A DNA stretch of 64,000 nt from the NCBI GenBank assembly GCA_023419315.1, contig JAEZYE010000054.1:9868-73867 (forward strand), read 5' to 3'. A program made the position numbers and the translations under genes. The stretch comes from Pseudomonadota bacterium (GTDB lineage Bacteria; Pseudomonadota; Gammaproteobacteria; Xanthomonadales; Xanthomonadaceae). How positions within the stretch are numbered: the first letter of the stretch is position 1; every line of letters begins with the position of its first letter. The notes under the pieces are model-generated. The model made no database searches. It had not been told where the DNA came from and saw only the letters and a program-made list of their open reading frames with translations. Below are positions 19,203-28,574 of this stretch, in pieces.

Positions 19203-20240
19203 TCAGCCGGCGCGGCCTGCCTCGTTGACATCGCCCAGTTCATACAGCATCGCAGTGGCGTAGCTGCCCGGAGGCAATTCAAACGACAGCCGCAACGTAC
19301 CGGCGTCCTGCCATTGCCACGACAGTTGTCCGGCGCGCAGCCGAAGGGCCCGGCGCTCCTGCTTGAGTTCGGCCTGCTCCAGCCCGGCGCGAAGGGCGCG
19401 GGCATCCTCGCCATCGAGCGAGGCCAGTTCAAGCGCGCGGCTTTCGCCGGTGCAACGCAGTTCGCCCGCGCCCCACAAGGGGCCGCTCGGATGAATGTCG
19501 AAATCGGCCAACCTGCGGGCAAGCGTGTCGTCGAACGGCTCGGGACCGAACACGCTGCGACTGCCGGCGAGGACCCACACTTCGCCTTCCAGCGCACGAT
19601 TCCAGTTGCCCGCATCGACGCGCGCCGAAAGCACGCGATTGAACAGCTCTGAGCGCGCCGCGGACAGCAGCATCGAGCGTTCGTCGCGGCGAACGCGACG
19701 TCCTCCGAACATCGCCAGCGCGGCGGCAATGTTGCCGCCGTCCCGACCGAATCGCTGTTCACCGAACCAGTTCGGAATTCCGTGATCCGCGATCGCCTGG
19801 AGACGTGCTTCGATGGCGGCGCGTTCGCCCTGGACGTCGCGCAGTGTCAGCACGAAGCGGTTGCCGGCTAGCGCACCGCGCGGAAGCTTGCGGTTGTGCC
19901 AGACCGATTCGAGAACCCGTAGATCATCGGATTCGAGTGGCGCGATTTCCGGCGCAATGCGCTTGGGCAAATGCACACTGAAGCGTTGCCGTGTCACCGC
20001 ATGACGATCTTTCAGGCCGGCGTAACCAATCGCATGCTCCGGCAATTGGGCCCAGGCGGCGATCCGCTTGGCGGCGAACGCGGTGTTCATGCCGCGCTTT
20101 TCCACGGTGAGCAGTAGATGCTCGCCTTCGCCGTGCGCCTCGAAAGCAGGCAACTCTTCGACGAAAAAATCCTCGGGCACGCTGCGCATGCGCGCGTTCA
20201 GAACCGGCCCGCCAAACGCGCGGGGCAATGCGCGGCTCAC
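19203..20240 (-). CDS. truD: tRNA pseudouridine(13) synthase TruD
   Basis: Makes pseudouridine 13 in tRNA-Glu. The catalytic Asp is in GLKDRHAVTRQRFS, and the N-terminal PEDFFVEELPAF matches the family. The GTG at 20240 (reading SRALPRAFGGP) is chosen because it overlaps the ispF stop as GTGA and restores the conserved N-terminus. A later ATG (MRSVPEDF) would remove the first strand. 345 residues, cotranslated with ispF, the usual ispD-ispF-truD order. Confidence 0.92.
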   Translation of the reverse strand: MSRALPRAFGGPVLNARMRSVPEDFFVEELPAFEAHGEGEHLLLTVEKRGMNTAFAAKRIAAWAQLPEHAIGYAGLKDRHAVTRQRFSVHLPKRIAPEIAPLESDDLRVLESVWHNRKLPRGALAGNRFVLTLRDVQGERAAIEARLQAIADHGIPNWFGEQRFGRDGGNIAAALAMFGGRRVRRDERSMLLSAARSELFNRVLSARVDAGNWNRALEGEVWVLAGSRSVFGPEPFDDTLARRLADFDIHPSGPLWGAGELRCTGESRALELASLDGEDARALRAGLEQAELKQERRALRLRAGQLSWQWQDAGTLRLSFELPPGSYATAMLYELGDVNEAGRAG

Positions 20241-20722
20241 GCGCGCACCAGCAACACGATGGCCTGCGCGGCGATGCCTTCCCCGCGCCCGGTGAAGCCC
20301 AGCTTCTCGGTCGTCGTCGCCTTCACGCTGATGGTGTCCACTTCGCCGCCAAGATCCTCGGCAATCGTGCGGCACATCGCATCCGCGTACGGCCCCACTT
20401 TGGGGCGCTCGCCGATGACGGTGATGTCGGCGTTGCCGACCCGCCAGCCGCGCTCGGCCAGCAAGTGGTTGCAGTGACGCAGGAACTGACGGCTGTCCGC
20501 GCCTTTCCACTGCGGATCCGACGGCGGGAAATGCCGGCCGATGTCGCCGAGCGCCAAGGCGCCCAGCATCGCGTCGCACAGCGCATGCAGCACCACATCG
20601 CCGTCACTGTGCGCCAGCACGCCGCGATCATGCGGCACGCGGACGCCGCCCAGCATCAGATGATCGCCCTCACCAAAGGCATGCACATCGAAACCCTGGC
20701 CGATGCGGAACGAATTGGACAT
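20237..20722 (-). CDS. ispF: 2-C-methyl-D-erythritol 2,4-cyclodiphosphate synthase
   Basis: Fifth enzyme of the MEP isoprenoid pathway, a zinc trimer. 161 residues from MSNSFRIGQGFDVHAF, where D and H of FDVHAF are zinc ligands. HSDGDVVLHALCDAMLGA contributes the third, and KATTTEKLGFTGRGEGI is the conserved C-terminal phosphate site. The stop overlaps the truD GTG. It lies 114 bases downstream of ispD, a gap with no other gene seen. Confidence 0.96.
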   Translation of the reverse strand: MSNSFRIGQGFDVHAFGEGDHLMLGGVRVPHDRGVLAHSDGDVVLHALCDAMLGALALGDIGRHFPPSDPQWKGADSRQFLRHCNHLLAERGWRVGNADITVIGERPKVGPYADAMCRTIAEDLGGEVDTISVKATTTEKLGFTGRGEGIAAQAIVLLVRA

Positions 20723-20836
20723 GGAAATCTCCGGCGCCTTCAAGCGCGATTGGCTGCGCTCAGCGCAGCGGACATGCGATGGAACCTGATTGCCTGGCGG
20801 CGACGTTCGAAGCGGGAAATGAGCAGGCGCAAGGCG

Positions 20837-21526
20837 TCACCGCCGCGCCAGTTCGAACTCGAAGCGAACCAGATCCGCAGGCGTGGTGATCTTGAAATTC
20901 GATTCCGAGCCTTCGATGAGCAACGGACGCAAGCCTTGCAGCTCCATCGCCATCGCCTCGTCAGTGACCTCGATCGACGACGATGCGGCGTGTTCCAGCG
21001 CACGCGCCAGTTGCAGTCGACGGAACAGCTGGGGCGTGAAAGCGCGCCAGAGCCGTTCGCGCGGTTCGGTGCCGTCGATGCCACCGTCATCCCCCGCACG
21101 CTTGAGTGTGTCGCGCACGGGAGCAGCGAGAATGGCGCCGACCGGATCGCCGCGTCCACGCTCCAGCAAGGCGGCGAGGTCGGCTTCCGAAAGATTCGGC
21201 CGCGCCGCGTCATGGACCAGCACGAAGTCGTCCGCGCGTACCTGTTCCGGCAAGGCATTCAAGCCTGCGAGCACCGATTCGGCGCGGGTCGCGCCCCCGA
21301 TGCAGGTGAGCAATGGACGCCCGGCGAACTCGGCCCAGCCGGGCCAGTCCGTATCGTCCGGCGACAAGGCGAGCACGGCGCCCTCGACTGCGGGATGTGC
21401 GAACAGGGCTGCGAGCGTATGCGCGAGAACACTCTGCCCCGCAACGTGCAGATACTGCTTGGGCACTTCACCGCCGAAGCGCGTGCCGCGGCCGGCTGCG
21501 GGAATGACCACCCACACGCCGGCCAT
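20837..21526 (-). CDS. ispD: 2-C-methyl-D-erythritol 4-phosphate cytidylyltransferase
   Basis: MEP-pathway enzyme activating methylerythritol phosphate with CTP. The nucleotidyltransferase loop PAAGRGTRFGGEVPKQYL is at the N-terminus, HDAARPNLS in the middle, and EVTDEAMAMELQG and SNFKITTPADL towards the end. 229 residues is usual. Its ATG shares one base with the ftsB stop (TGATG), the conserved ftsB-ispD junction. Confidence 0.96.
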   Translation of the reverse strand: MAGVWVVIPAAGRGTRFGGEVPKQYLHVAGQSVLAHTLAALFAHPAVEGAVLALSPDDTDWPGWAEFAGRPLLTCIGGATRAESVLAGLNALPEQVRADDFVLVHDAARPNLSEADLAALLERGRGDPVGAILAAPVRDTLKRAGDDGGIDGTEPRERLWRAFTPQLFRRLQLARALEHAASSSIEVTDEAMAMELQGLRPLLIEGSESNFKITTPADLVRFEFELARR

Positions 21527-21885
21527 CAGGGCGCCTGACCGGTGGATTCGGACGGCGAGGCGGCTTCGTCCTGCGCCGGCAACGGCGCCGGTGCAGTCGC
21601 GGACTCCACCACGCGGTAGAACTTTTCGCCGGGCTTGATCATGCCCAGTTCGCTGCGCGCGCGTTCTTCCACGGCCGTCTCACCCGACTTCAAGTCCTCG
21701 ACTTCCGCCGCCAGCGCGTCGTTGCGCTCCTGCAATCCAGCGTTCTCGCGCTTCTGCACGATCACCTGGCTTTCAAGCGCGACGACATCGCTGGAGCTTC
21801 CGGGCCCGAACCAGAACCGGTACTGCAGCCACGCAAGCAGCAGCGACAGCACCAGAACCAGCAGGAGCCAGCCGAACCGCCGCAC
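21526..21885 (-). CDS. ftsB: Cell division protein FtsB
   Basis: Bitopic divisome protein pairing with FtsL and FtsQ. 119 residues: a short cytoplasmic basic end (RRFG), one membrane helix (WLLLVLVLSLLLAWLQY), a periplasmic coiled coil (ALESQVIVQKRENAGLQERN) and the conserved ERARSELGMIKPGEKFYRVV. The GTG at 21885, two bases after the eno stop and with GAAGAAG upstream, is the only start that fits. The acidic Pro/Ala tail is longer than in E. coli. Confidence 0.93.
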   Translation of the reverse strand: MRRFGWLLLVLVLSLLLAWLQYRFWFGPGSSSDVVALESQVIVQKRENAGLQERNDALAAEVEDLKSGETAVEERARSELGMIKPGEKFYRVVESATAPAPLPAQDEAASPSESTGQAP

Positions 21886-21887
21886 GC

Positions 21888-23174
21888 TTACTTCTTCAGC
21901 GAAACAAACGCATTGCGGCCGGCATAGCGCGCGCCGTTGCCCAATGCCTGCTCGATGCGCAGCAGCTGGTTGTACTTGGCGACGCGGTCGCTGCGGCACA
22001 ACGAGCCGGTCTTGATCTGTGTCGCGGTGGTCGCCACGGCGATATCGGCGATGGTGGTGTCCTCGGTTTCACCGGAGCGGTGCGAAACGATCGCGGCATA
22101 ACCGGCCTGGTCCGCCATCGCGATGGCTTCCAGCGTTTCGCTGAGCGTTCCGATCTGATTGACCTTGATGAGGATGGCGTTGGCCGTGCCCGAATCGATG
22201 CCTTCCTTGAAGATGCGCGGATTGGTGACGAACAGGTCGTCGCCCACCAGCTGCACCTGCTTGCCGATGCGATCGGTCAACAGTTTCCAGCCCGCCCAAT
22301 CGTCTTCGGCGAGGCCGTCTTCGATGGAGATGATCGGATATTGCGCAGCCCAGTCCGCGAGGAAATCGACGAACTGATCCGAGGTCAGGCGCTTGTTTTC
22401 GCCGACCAGGTTGTACTTGCCGTTGTCGAAGAATTCGCTGGACGCCACGTCCAGACCCAGCAGAACGTCTTCACCGGCGGTGTAGCCCGCCTTGCCGATG
22501 GCTTCAAGAATCGTGTCGAGCGCTTCCACGTTGCTGCGGAAATCCGGCGCGAAGCCACCTTCATCGCCTACCGCCGTGCTCAGGCCATGTCCCTTCAGCA
22601 CCGACTTCAGCGAATGGAAAATCTCGGTGCCTGCACGCAGCGCTTCCGAAAACGAGGCGAAGCCCACCGGCAGCACCATGAATTCCTGGAAGTCGACGTT
22701 GTTGTCCGCGTGCGCACCGCCATTGATGATGTTCATCATCGGCACCGGCAGGGTGACGTCGCGGCCCTGCGCCAGGTATTGCCACAACGCCTGCTTGCGC
22801 GAAGCGGCGACTGCATGTGCGGCCGCGAGCGACACGCCGAGCAGTGCATTGGCGCCGAGGCGGCCCTTGTTCTCGGTGCCGTCCAGATCGATCAGGCGGC
22901 GATCCAGCCCGGCCTGATCCGCTGCGTCATAGCCGGCAAGCGCCTGCGCGATTGCGCCGTTGACGTTCTCGACCGCCTTGCGCACGCCCTTGCCCAGGTA
23001 GCGCGTCTTGTCGCCATCGCGCAGTTCGACCGCTTCCTTGGTTCCGGTCGAGGCGCCGGACGGCACGGCCGCGCGGCCGAACGAACCGTCGGCAAGGGTC
23101 ACTTCCGCTTCGAGTGTGGGATTGCCGCGGGAATCGAGGATTTCGCGGGCGTGGATCTGGGCGATATTGGTCAT
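21888..23174 (-). CDS. eno: Enolase
   Basis: Converts 2-phosphoglycerate to phosphoenolpyruvate; also a degradosome component in many bacteria. 428 residues with EILDSRGNPTLEAEV, PSGASTGTKEAVELRD, MMNIINGGAHADNN, GDEGGFAP, the signature ILIKVNQIGTLSETL and SHRSGETEDTTIAD. All expected metal and catalytic contexts appear intact. It precedes ftsB by two bases. The 244 bases between kdsA and eno show no gene and probably hold its promoter. Confidence 0.98.
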   Translation of the reverse strand: MTNIAQIHAREILDSRGNPTLEAEVTLADGSFGRAAVPSGASTGTKEAVELRDGDKTRYLGKGVRKAVENVNGAIAQALAGYDAADQAGLDRRLIDLDGTENKGRLGANALLGVSLAAAHAVAASRKQALWQYLAQGRDVTLPVPMMNIINGGAHADNNVDFQEFMVLPVGFASFSEALRAGTEIFHSLKSVLKGHGLSTAVGDEGGFAPDFRSNVEALDTILEAIGKAGYTAGEDVLLGLDVASSEFFDNGKYNLVGENKRLTSDQFVDFLADWAAQYPIISIEDGLAEDDWAGWKLLTDRIGKQVQLVGDDLFVTNPRIFKEGIDSGTANAILIKVNQIGTLSETLEAIAMADQAGYAAIVSHRSGETEDTTIADIAVATTATQIKTGSLCRSDRVAKYNQLLRIEQALGNGARYAGRNAFVSLKK

Positions 23175-23418
23175 GAGGTCGTCAGGGTGTCGATGGTTGG
23201 GATTTCAATGCGGTATGCAATGGGTCCATCAAGCGCAGGGGCGGCTCGACGTGGTCGTGATGTTCCTGCGTAACCGTCGTTATGCCGTTTACTTCGGGAA
23301 TTCCGACCGGGGCGGTGCAAGTCTACAAAGAAAAGGACTGCGCGCCGGCATCCACGCGACTGCGGGCCTCGCGGTGCGATCACCGGCGGCCCGATTGCGT
23401 GTGCAACCGCGCGCATCG

Positions 23419-24252
23419 TCAGACCGTCGACTCCAGGAAACCGTTCTTCTTGGTGATCGAATCCAGCGCCAGCAGCGTTTCCAGCAGCGCTTCCATCTTG
23501 TCCAGCGGCCAGGCGTTCGGGCCATCGGACAACGCCTTCGACGGATCCGGATGGGTTTCGGCAAACAGGCCCGCCACGCCGACGGCGACCGCCGCACGCG
23601 CCAGCACCGGCACGAACTCGCGCTGGCCGCCGGAACTGCTGCCCTGCCCGCCCGGCAACTGCACCGAGTGCGTCGCGTCGAACACGACCGGGCAGCCGGT
23701 GTCGCGCATCACGCTCAGCGAGCGCATGTCGCTGACCAGGTTGTTGTAGCCGAAACTCGCGCCACGCTCGCAGACCATGATGTCGTGGTTGCCGGTGGAC
23801 TTGGCCTTGTCGACGACCGGCTTCATGTCCCAGGGCGACAGGAACTGGCCTTTCTTGATGTTGACCGGCTTGCCGGCCGAACAGACGTTACGGATGAAAT
23901 CGGTCTGGCGCACGAGGAAGGCCGGCGTCTGCAGCACGTCCACGACCGCTGCGACTTCGTTCATCGGCGTGTACTCGTGAACGTCGGTCAGCACCGGCAC
24001 GCCGATCTGCTTCTTCACTTCGGCCAGCACCTTCAGGCCCTCTTCCATGCCCGGGCCGCGGAAGCTGGTGCCGGAGGTGCGATTGGCCTTGTCGAAGCTG
24101 GATTTGAAGATGAAGTTCATCCCCAGCTTGCCGGTGATTTCCTTAAGGCGACCGGCCACGTCCAGCTGCAGTTGCATGGACTCGATCACGCAGGGGCCGG
24201 CGATCAGGAAAAGGGGCTGGTCCAGTCCGACTTCAAATCCACAGAGCTTCAT
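23419..24252 (-). CDS. kdsA: 3-deoxy-8-phosphooctulonate (KDO-8-P) synthase
   Basis: Condenses arabinose 5-phosphate with PEP to KDO-8-P for lipopolysaccharide. 277 residues from MKLCGFEVGLD (ATG 24252 with AAGGTGAT upstream). Signatures: LIAGPCVIES, FKSSFDKANRTS, the long GPGMEEGLKVL region, HSVQLPGG and FAETHPDP. Follows pyrG by 93 bases on the same strand, the common pyrG-kdsA-eno order. Confidence 0.97.
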   Translation of the reverse strand: MKLCGFEVGLDQPLFLIAGPCVIESMQLQLDVAGRLKEITGKLGMNFIFKSSFDKANRTSGTSFRGPGMEEGLKVLAEVKKQIGVPVLTDVHEYTPMNEVAAVVDVLQTPAFLVRQTDFIRNVCSAGKPVNIKKGQFLSPWDMKPVVDKAKSTGNHDIMVCERGASFGYNNLVSDMRSLSVMRDTGCPVVFDATHSVQLPGGQGSSSGGQREFVPVLARAAVAVGVAGLFAETHPDPSKALSDGPNAWPLDKMEALLETLLALDSITKKNGFLESTV

Positions 24253-24345
24253 TCGATCACCTTCGGTTTCGAGCCCCGCCTCGGGCGGAACTGGCGACAA
24301 CGCGATGCGGGCCGGCGATCCGGTCACCGCATCGATTGCACGGGA

Positions 24346-26007
24346 TTACGCGCGCGCTTCCTTCAGCAGCTTGCCGCCGGCTTTCTTCTCGCGCGCGGCG
24401 CGGATGAAGCCGACGAACAGCGGATGACCGTCACGCGGGGTGGACAGGAATTCCGGGTGCGCCTGGCAGGCCAGGAACCAGGGATGCACGCTGCGCGGCA
24501 GTTCGATCATTTCCACCAGCAGGTCATCCATCGACTTGGCAGAAACCACCAGGCCGGCATCCTCGAGTTGCGTGCGGTAGCGGTTGTTGAACTCGTAGCG
24601 ATGGCGATGCCGCTCGGCGGCGATGTCGCGTCCGTACAGTTCGCGCGCGAGCGTGCCGGGCTTCAGGCGCGCTTCCTGCAGTCCGAGCCGCATCGTGCCG
24701 CCAAGATCCGATTTGTCGTCGCGCCGCTCGACATCACCGCTGGCCGTGCGCCACTCGGTAATCAACGCAATCACCGGATGCGGCGACTGCTTGTCGTTTT
24801 CGGTGCTGTTGGCCCCTTCAAGGCCGGCCACGTGGCGCGCATAGTCGACCACGGCCGCCTGCATGCCGTAACAGATGCCGAAGTAGGGAATGCCGGCCTG
24901 GCGCGCGTGCCGCGACGTCAGCACCTTGCCTTCGAATCCGCGATCACCGAAACCGCCGGGAACGAGAATGCCGTCCACGCCGTCCAGCAGCGACATGTCG
25001 CTGTTCTCCAGATCCTGCGCTTCGATCCACTTGAGCGTGACGCGCGTGCGCTGACGCAGGCCGCCATGCTTCAGCGCCTCGCCGACCGACTTGTACGCGT
25101 CCTGGTGATCCACGTACTTGCCGACAACGGCGATGGTCACTTCGTCCAGTGGATTGAGCGTGGCGTCCACCGCCGCGTCCCATTCGGAGAGGTTCGCATC
25201 CTTCGCCGTGTCCAGCCGCAGCTGGCGGATGACGATTTCATCCAGGCCCTGCTCGTGGAGACCGCGCGGAATCTTGTAGAGCACGTCCACGTCCGGCACT
25301 GAAATGACCGCGCGTTCGGGCACGTTGGTAAACAGCGAAATCTTGCGGCGTTCGGAATCCGGAATGAGCTGCTCGGAACGGCACAGCAGCACGTCCGGCT
25401 GGATGCCGATGGAACGCAGTTCCTTCACCGAATGCTGCGTCGGCTTGGTCTTCAGTTCGCCCGCGGCCGCCACGTACGGCACCAGCGTGAGGTGCATGAA
25501 CAACGCCTGCTCGGGCCCGCGCTCGGTGCGGATCTGGCGGATGGCTTCGAGGAACGGCAGCGATTCGATATCGCCGACCGTGCCGCCGATCTCCACCAGC
25601 GCCACATCGAAACCTTCGGTCGCTTCGTCGATGCAGCGGCGGATCTCGTCGGTGATGTGCGGGATGACCTGCACGGTCGCGCCCAGATAGTCGCCCCGGC
25701 GCTCCTTGCGGATGACGTTCTCGTAGATGCGGCCGGTCGTGATCGAATTCTTGCGGCTCAGGCGCGTGCGCACGAAGCGCTCGTAATGGCCCAGGTCCAG
25801 ATCGGTTTCGGCGCCGTCGTCGGTGACGTATACCTCACCGTGCTGGAACGGGCTCATCGTGCCCGGATCGACATTGATGTAGGGGTCCAGCTTCATCATC
25901 GTGACCTTCAGGCCACGCGCTTCAAGAATGGACGCAAGCGAAGCGGCGGCGATGCCCTTGCCTAGCGAGGACACAACGCCGCCGGTGACGAAAATAAGGG
26001 GAGTCAT
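24346..26007 (-). CDS. pyrG: CTP synthase
   Basis: Aminates UTP to CTP with glutamine. 553 residues from MTPLIFVTGGVVSSLGKGI (ATG 26007, with GGAG upstream). The N-terminal synthetase domain has the P-loop GGVVSSLGKG and MKLDPYINVDPGTMSP. The C-terminal class I glutaminase has the nucleophile in GICYGMQ and the His/Glu pair in CQAHPEF. The open frame extends 42 codons further upstream without family-like sequence. First gene of pyrG-kdsA-eno. Confidence 0.98.
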   Translation of the reverse strand: MTPLIFVTGGVVSSLGKGIAAASLASILEARGLKVTMMKLDPYINVDPGTMSPFQHGEVYVTDDGAETDLDLGHYERFVRTRLSRKNSITTGRIYENVIRKERRGDYLGATVQVIPHITDEIRRCIDEATEGFDVALVEIGGTVGDIESLPFLEAIRQIRTERGPEQALFMHLTLVPYVAAAGELKTKPTQHSVKELRSIGIQPDVLLCRSEQLIPDSERRKISLFTNVPERAVISVPDVDVLYKIPRGLHEQGLDEIVIRQLRLDTAKDANLSEWDAAVDATLNPLDEVTIAVVGKYVDHQDAYKSVGEALKHGGLRQRTRVTLKWIEAQDLENSDMSLLDGVDGILVPGGFGDRGFEGKVLTSRHARQAGIPYFGICYGMQAAVVDYARHVAGLEGANSTENDKQSPHPVIALITEWRTASGDVERRDDKSDLGGTMRLGLQEARLKPGTLARELYGRDIAAERHRHRYEFNNRYRTQLEDAGLVVSAKSMDDLLVEMIELPRSVHPWFLACQAHPEFLSTPRDGHPLFVGFIRAAREKKAGGKLLKEARA

Positions 26008-26101
26008 TGGCAGGGCTCCGGAAAGCCGTAGTCTACCGGCAACGCCGGAATTCGGAAAGCGCGACGCCCCGCCGAAGCGGGGCGCCGGAACACGTCGGGA
26101 T

Positions 26102-26135
26102 GTGCGAAAACCCTTGCAGCACAAGGGTTTCACAC
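26102..26135 (-). terminator. Terminator after the small secreted-protein gene
   Basis: Stem AAACCCTTG / CAAGGGTTT with outer GTG/CAC pairs, followed on the minus strand by TTTT. It lies 12 bases past the stop of the 87-residue gene. A second GC-rich hairpin without T run lies near 26067-26084, closer to pyrG. Confidence 0.6.
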
Positions 26136-26146
26136 GGACAAAAGAA

Positions 26147-26410
26147 TTACGGCTTGCGCTCTTCGTCTTCGTTCTGATCGCCGGACTTCTTGCCTTCGTC
26201 GGCCTTCTGCTTGGCGCGTGCGGCGGCGGCGGCTTCGGTGGCGGCGCGGCGTTGCGCCTTGCGGTCCGAATCCGACGGATCCGACTGGCTCGACTGGCTG
26301 CCCTGGGCGCCCTTGTTGCCGGAGTCGGTACGGCTCTGCGCCAGCGCCAGCGTTGCGGTGGCGGCCGCCAGGATGGCCGTGGAAAGGATGAGCAGTGTGC
26401 GCGCTTTCAT
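26147..26410 (-). CDS. Small exported low-complexity protein
   Basis: 87 residues with a clear signal peptide (LLILSTAILAAATATLALAQ). The mature part is Ser/Gln/Asp-rich, then Ala/Arg/Lys-rich (RRAATEAAAAARAKQKADEG), ending in a charged tail. AGGAG precedes the ATG. No family was recognised; it is probably periplasmic and largely unstructured. Between pyrG and parE, with its own terminator. Confidence 0.7.
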   Translation of the reverse strand: MKARTLLILSTAILAAATATLALAQSRTDSGNKGAQGSQSSQSDPSDSDRKAQRRAATEAAAAARAKQKADEGKKSGDQNEDEERKP

Positions 26411-26577
26411 GGGGATTCTCCTGTCGCGATGTCGTTCACATGGGGGCGGCAGGCCGCGCCTTCAAGTGAAGCGCGACCACCGTACACCCGCCGGGCCGGA
26501 CTCGCCCTGAACGTGCAAAAAGCGACGTCTGCCCGCACACTTGCCGCTCTTTGCCGAACACCGCCATCGCATCGCCC

Positions 26578-28467
26578 ATGAGCAGCCGCTACAACGCCGC
26601 CGACATCGAAGTCCTCTCCGGCCTGGACCCGGTCAAACGCCGGCCGGGCATGTACACCGACACCGCGCGGCCGAACCATCTGGCGCAGGAAGTCATCGAC
26701 AACGCGGTGGACGAAGCGCTGGCGGGTTACGCGGGCACCATCGAGGTGACGCTGTTCAAGGACGGCAGTTGCGAAGTATCGGACGACGGCCGCGGCATGC
26801 CGGTGGACATCCATCCGGACGAGAAGATCCCCGGCGTGGAGTTGATCCTCACCCGCCTGCATGCCGGCGGAAAATTCAGCAATCGCAACTACACCTTCAG
26901 CGGCGGCCTGCACGGCGTCGGCGTCAGCGTGGTCAACGCGCTGTCGAAGAAAGTGGAACTTTTCATCAAGCGTGAAGGCAACGAGTACCGCATGGAGTTC
27001 CGTGACGGCGATGCGGCGTCGCCGCTGGAAACCGTCGGCACGGTCGGCAGGAAGAACACGGGCACGCGCCTGCGCTTCTGGCCGGATGCCAAGTATTTCG
27101 ATACGCCGAAGTTCAATGCGCGCGCGCTGCGCCACCTGTTGCGCGCCAAGGCGGTGCTGTGCCCCGGCCTGACCGTCAAGCTGCACGACGAAGCCACCGG
27201 TGAAAATGACACCTGGCATTACGAAGATGGCCTGCGTGATTACCTCAAGGGCGAACTGCAGGGCCGCGAACTGCTGCCTCCGGATCTGTTCGTCGGGCAA
27301 TTGAAGAAAGACACCGAAATCGTCGATTGGGCGGTGGCATGGGTCGCCGAAGGCGAACTGGTGCAGGAGAGCTACGTCAACCTGATTCCCACTGCCCAGC
27401 ACGGCACGCATGTGAACGGTCTGCGCAGCGGCCTGACCGATGCGCTGCGCGAATTCTGCGATTTCCGCAACCTGCTGCCGCGCGGCGTCAAGCTCGCGCC
27501 GGAAGATGTGTGGGATCGCGTGGCGTTCGTGCTGTCGCTGAAGATGACGGACCCGCAGTTCAGCGGCCAGACCAAGGAACGCCTGAGTTCCCGGCAGGCA
27601 GCCGGCTTCATCGAAGGCGCCGCGCACGATGCGTTCAGCCTGTGGCTCAACCAGCACGTCGATCTCGGCGAGAAGATTGCGCAGATCGCGATCGAACGCG
27701 CGACCGCCCGCCTCAAGACCGAAAAGCAGGTAGTCCGCAAAAAGGTCACCCAAGGCCCTGCCCTGCCCGGCAAGCTGGCCGATTGCATCAGCCAGGATCT
27801 TTCACGCACTGAACTGTTCCTGGTCGAGGGCGATTCGGCTGGCGGCAGCGCCAAGCAGGCGCGCGACAAGGATTTCCAGGCGATCCTTCCGCTGCGCGGC
27901 AAGATCCTCAACACCTGGGAAGTCGCTTCGGGCAGCGTGCTCGCGTCGCAGGAAGTGCACGATCTGGCGGTGGCCATAGGCTGCGACCCCGGCAAGGAAG
28001 ACATCTCCGGGCTGCGCTACGGCAAGGTCGTGATCCTCGCCGATGCGGACTCCGACGGCCTGCACATCGCGACGCTGCTCAGTGCGCTGTTCCTGCGCCA
28101 TTTTCCTGCCCTTGTGCAGGCCGGGCACGTGTTCGTCGCGATGCCGCCGCTGTTCCGGGTCGATGTGGGCAAGCAGGTCTTCTACGCACTGGACGAGGAA
28201 GAAAAGCGACTGCTGCTCGACAAGATCCAGCGCGAGAAGATCAAGGGCGCAATCAATGTCACCCGCTTCAAGGGCCTGGGTGAAATGAACGCCTCGCAAT
28301 TGCGCGAATCGACCATCCATCCCGACACGCGCCGCCTCGTCCAGCTCACCGTCGAAGACGGCGACCAGACCCACTCGCTGATGGATATGCTGCTGGCGAA
28401 GAAACGCGCCAGCGAGCGCAAGTCCTGGCTGGAGACCAAGGGCGATCTGGCTTCGCTGGAGGTCTGA
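26578..28467 (+). CDS. parE: DNA topoisomerase IV subunit B
   Basis: ATPase subunit of the decatenating type IIA topoisomerase. 629 residues: GHKL ATPase (EVIDNAVDEALAG, DDGRGMPVD, GGLHGVGVSVVNALS), transducer domain, then Toprim with EGDSAGGSAKQARDK and DADSDGLHIATLL. The length and absence of the large GyrB insert favour ParE over GyrB. Start at ATG 26578 (MSSRYNAADIEVLSG); a TTG at 26551 would add nine residues. parC is not in the window. Confidence 0.95.
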   Translation: MSSRYNAADIEVLSGLDPVKRRPGMYTDTARPNHLAQEVIDNAVDEALAGYAGTIEVTLFKDGSCEVSDDGRGMPVDIHPDEKIPGVELILTRLHAGGKFSNRNYTFSGGLHGVGVSVVNALSKKVELFIKREGNEYRMEFRDGDAASPLETVGTVGRKNTGTRLRFWPDAKYFDTPKFNARALRHLLRAKAVLCPGLTVKLHDEATGENDTWHYEDGLRDYLKGELQGRELLPPDLFVGQLKKDTEIVDWAVAWVAEGELVQESYVNLIPTAQHGTHVNGLRSGLTDALREFCDFRNLLPRGVKLAPEDVWDRVAFVLSLKMTDPQFSGQTKERLSSRQAAGFIEGAAHDAFSLWLNQHVDLGEKIAQIAIERATARLKTEKQVVRKKVTQGPALPGKLADCISQDLSRTELFLVEGDSAGGSAKQARDKDFQAILPLRGKILNTWEVASGSVLASQEVHDLAVAIGCDPGKEDISGLRYGKVVILADADSDGLHIATLLSALFLRHFPALVQAGHVFVAMPPLFRVDVGKQVFYALDEEEKRLLLDKIQREKIKGAINVTRFKGLGEMNASQLRESTIHPDTRRLVQLTVEDGDQTHSLMDMLLAKKRASERKSWLETKGDLASLEV

Positions 28468-28574
28468 TGCAGGCTTGAAGAAGCGGCCTGCCTCCCTCCG
28501 GCAACGCCGGCGAATGACAACGCCCGGACACGGTGGCAACATCCGCGGACACTGAACGTTCCTGGGGAGGAACC

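Noticed and set aside
23008..25302. 764-codon open frame on the plus strand
   Set aside because: It is antisense to eno, kdsA and pyrG, all with intact family motifs. Long antisense frames are common in high-GC DNA with strong third-position bias, and the translation is Arg/His/Gln-rich without domain features.
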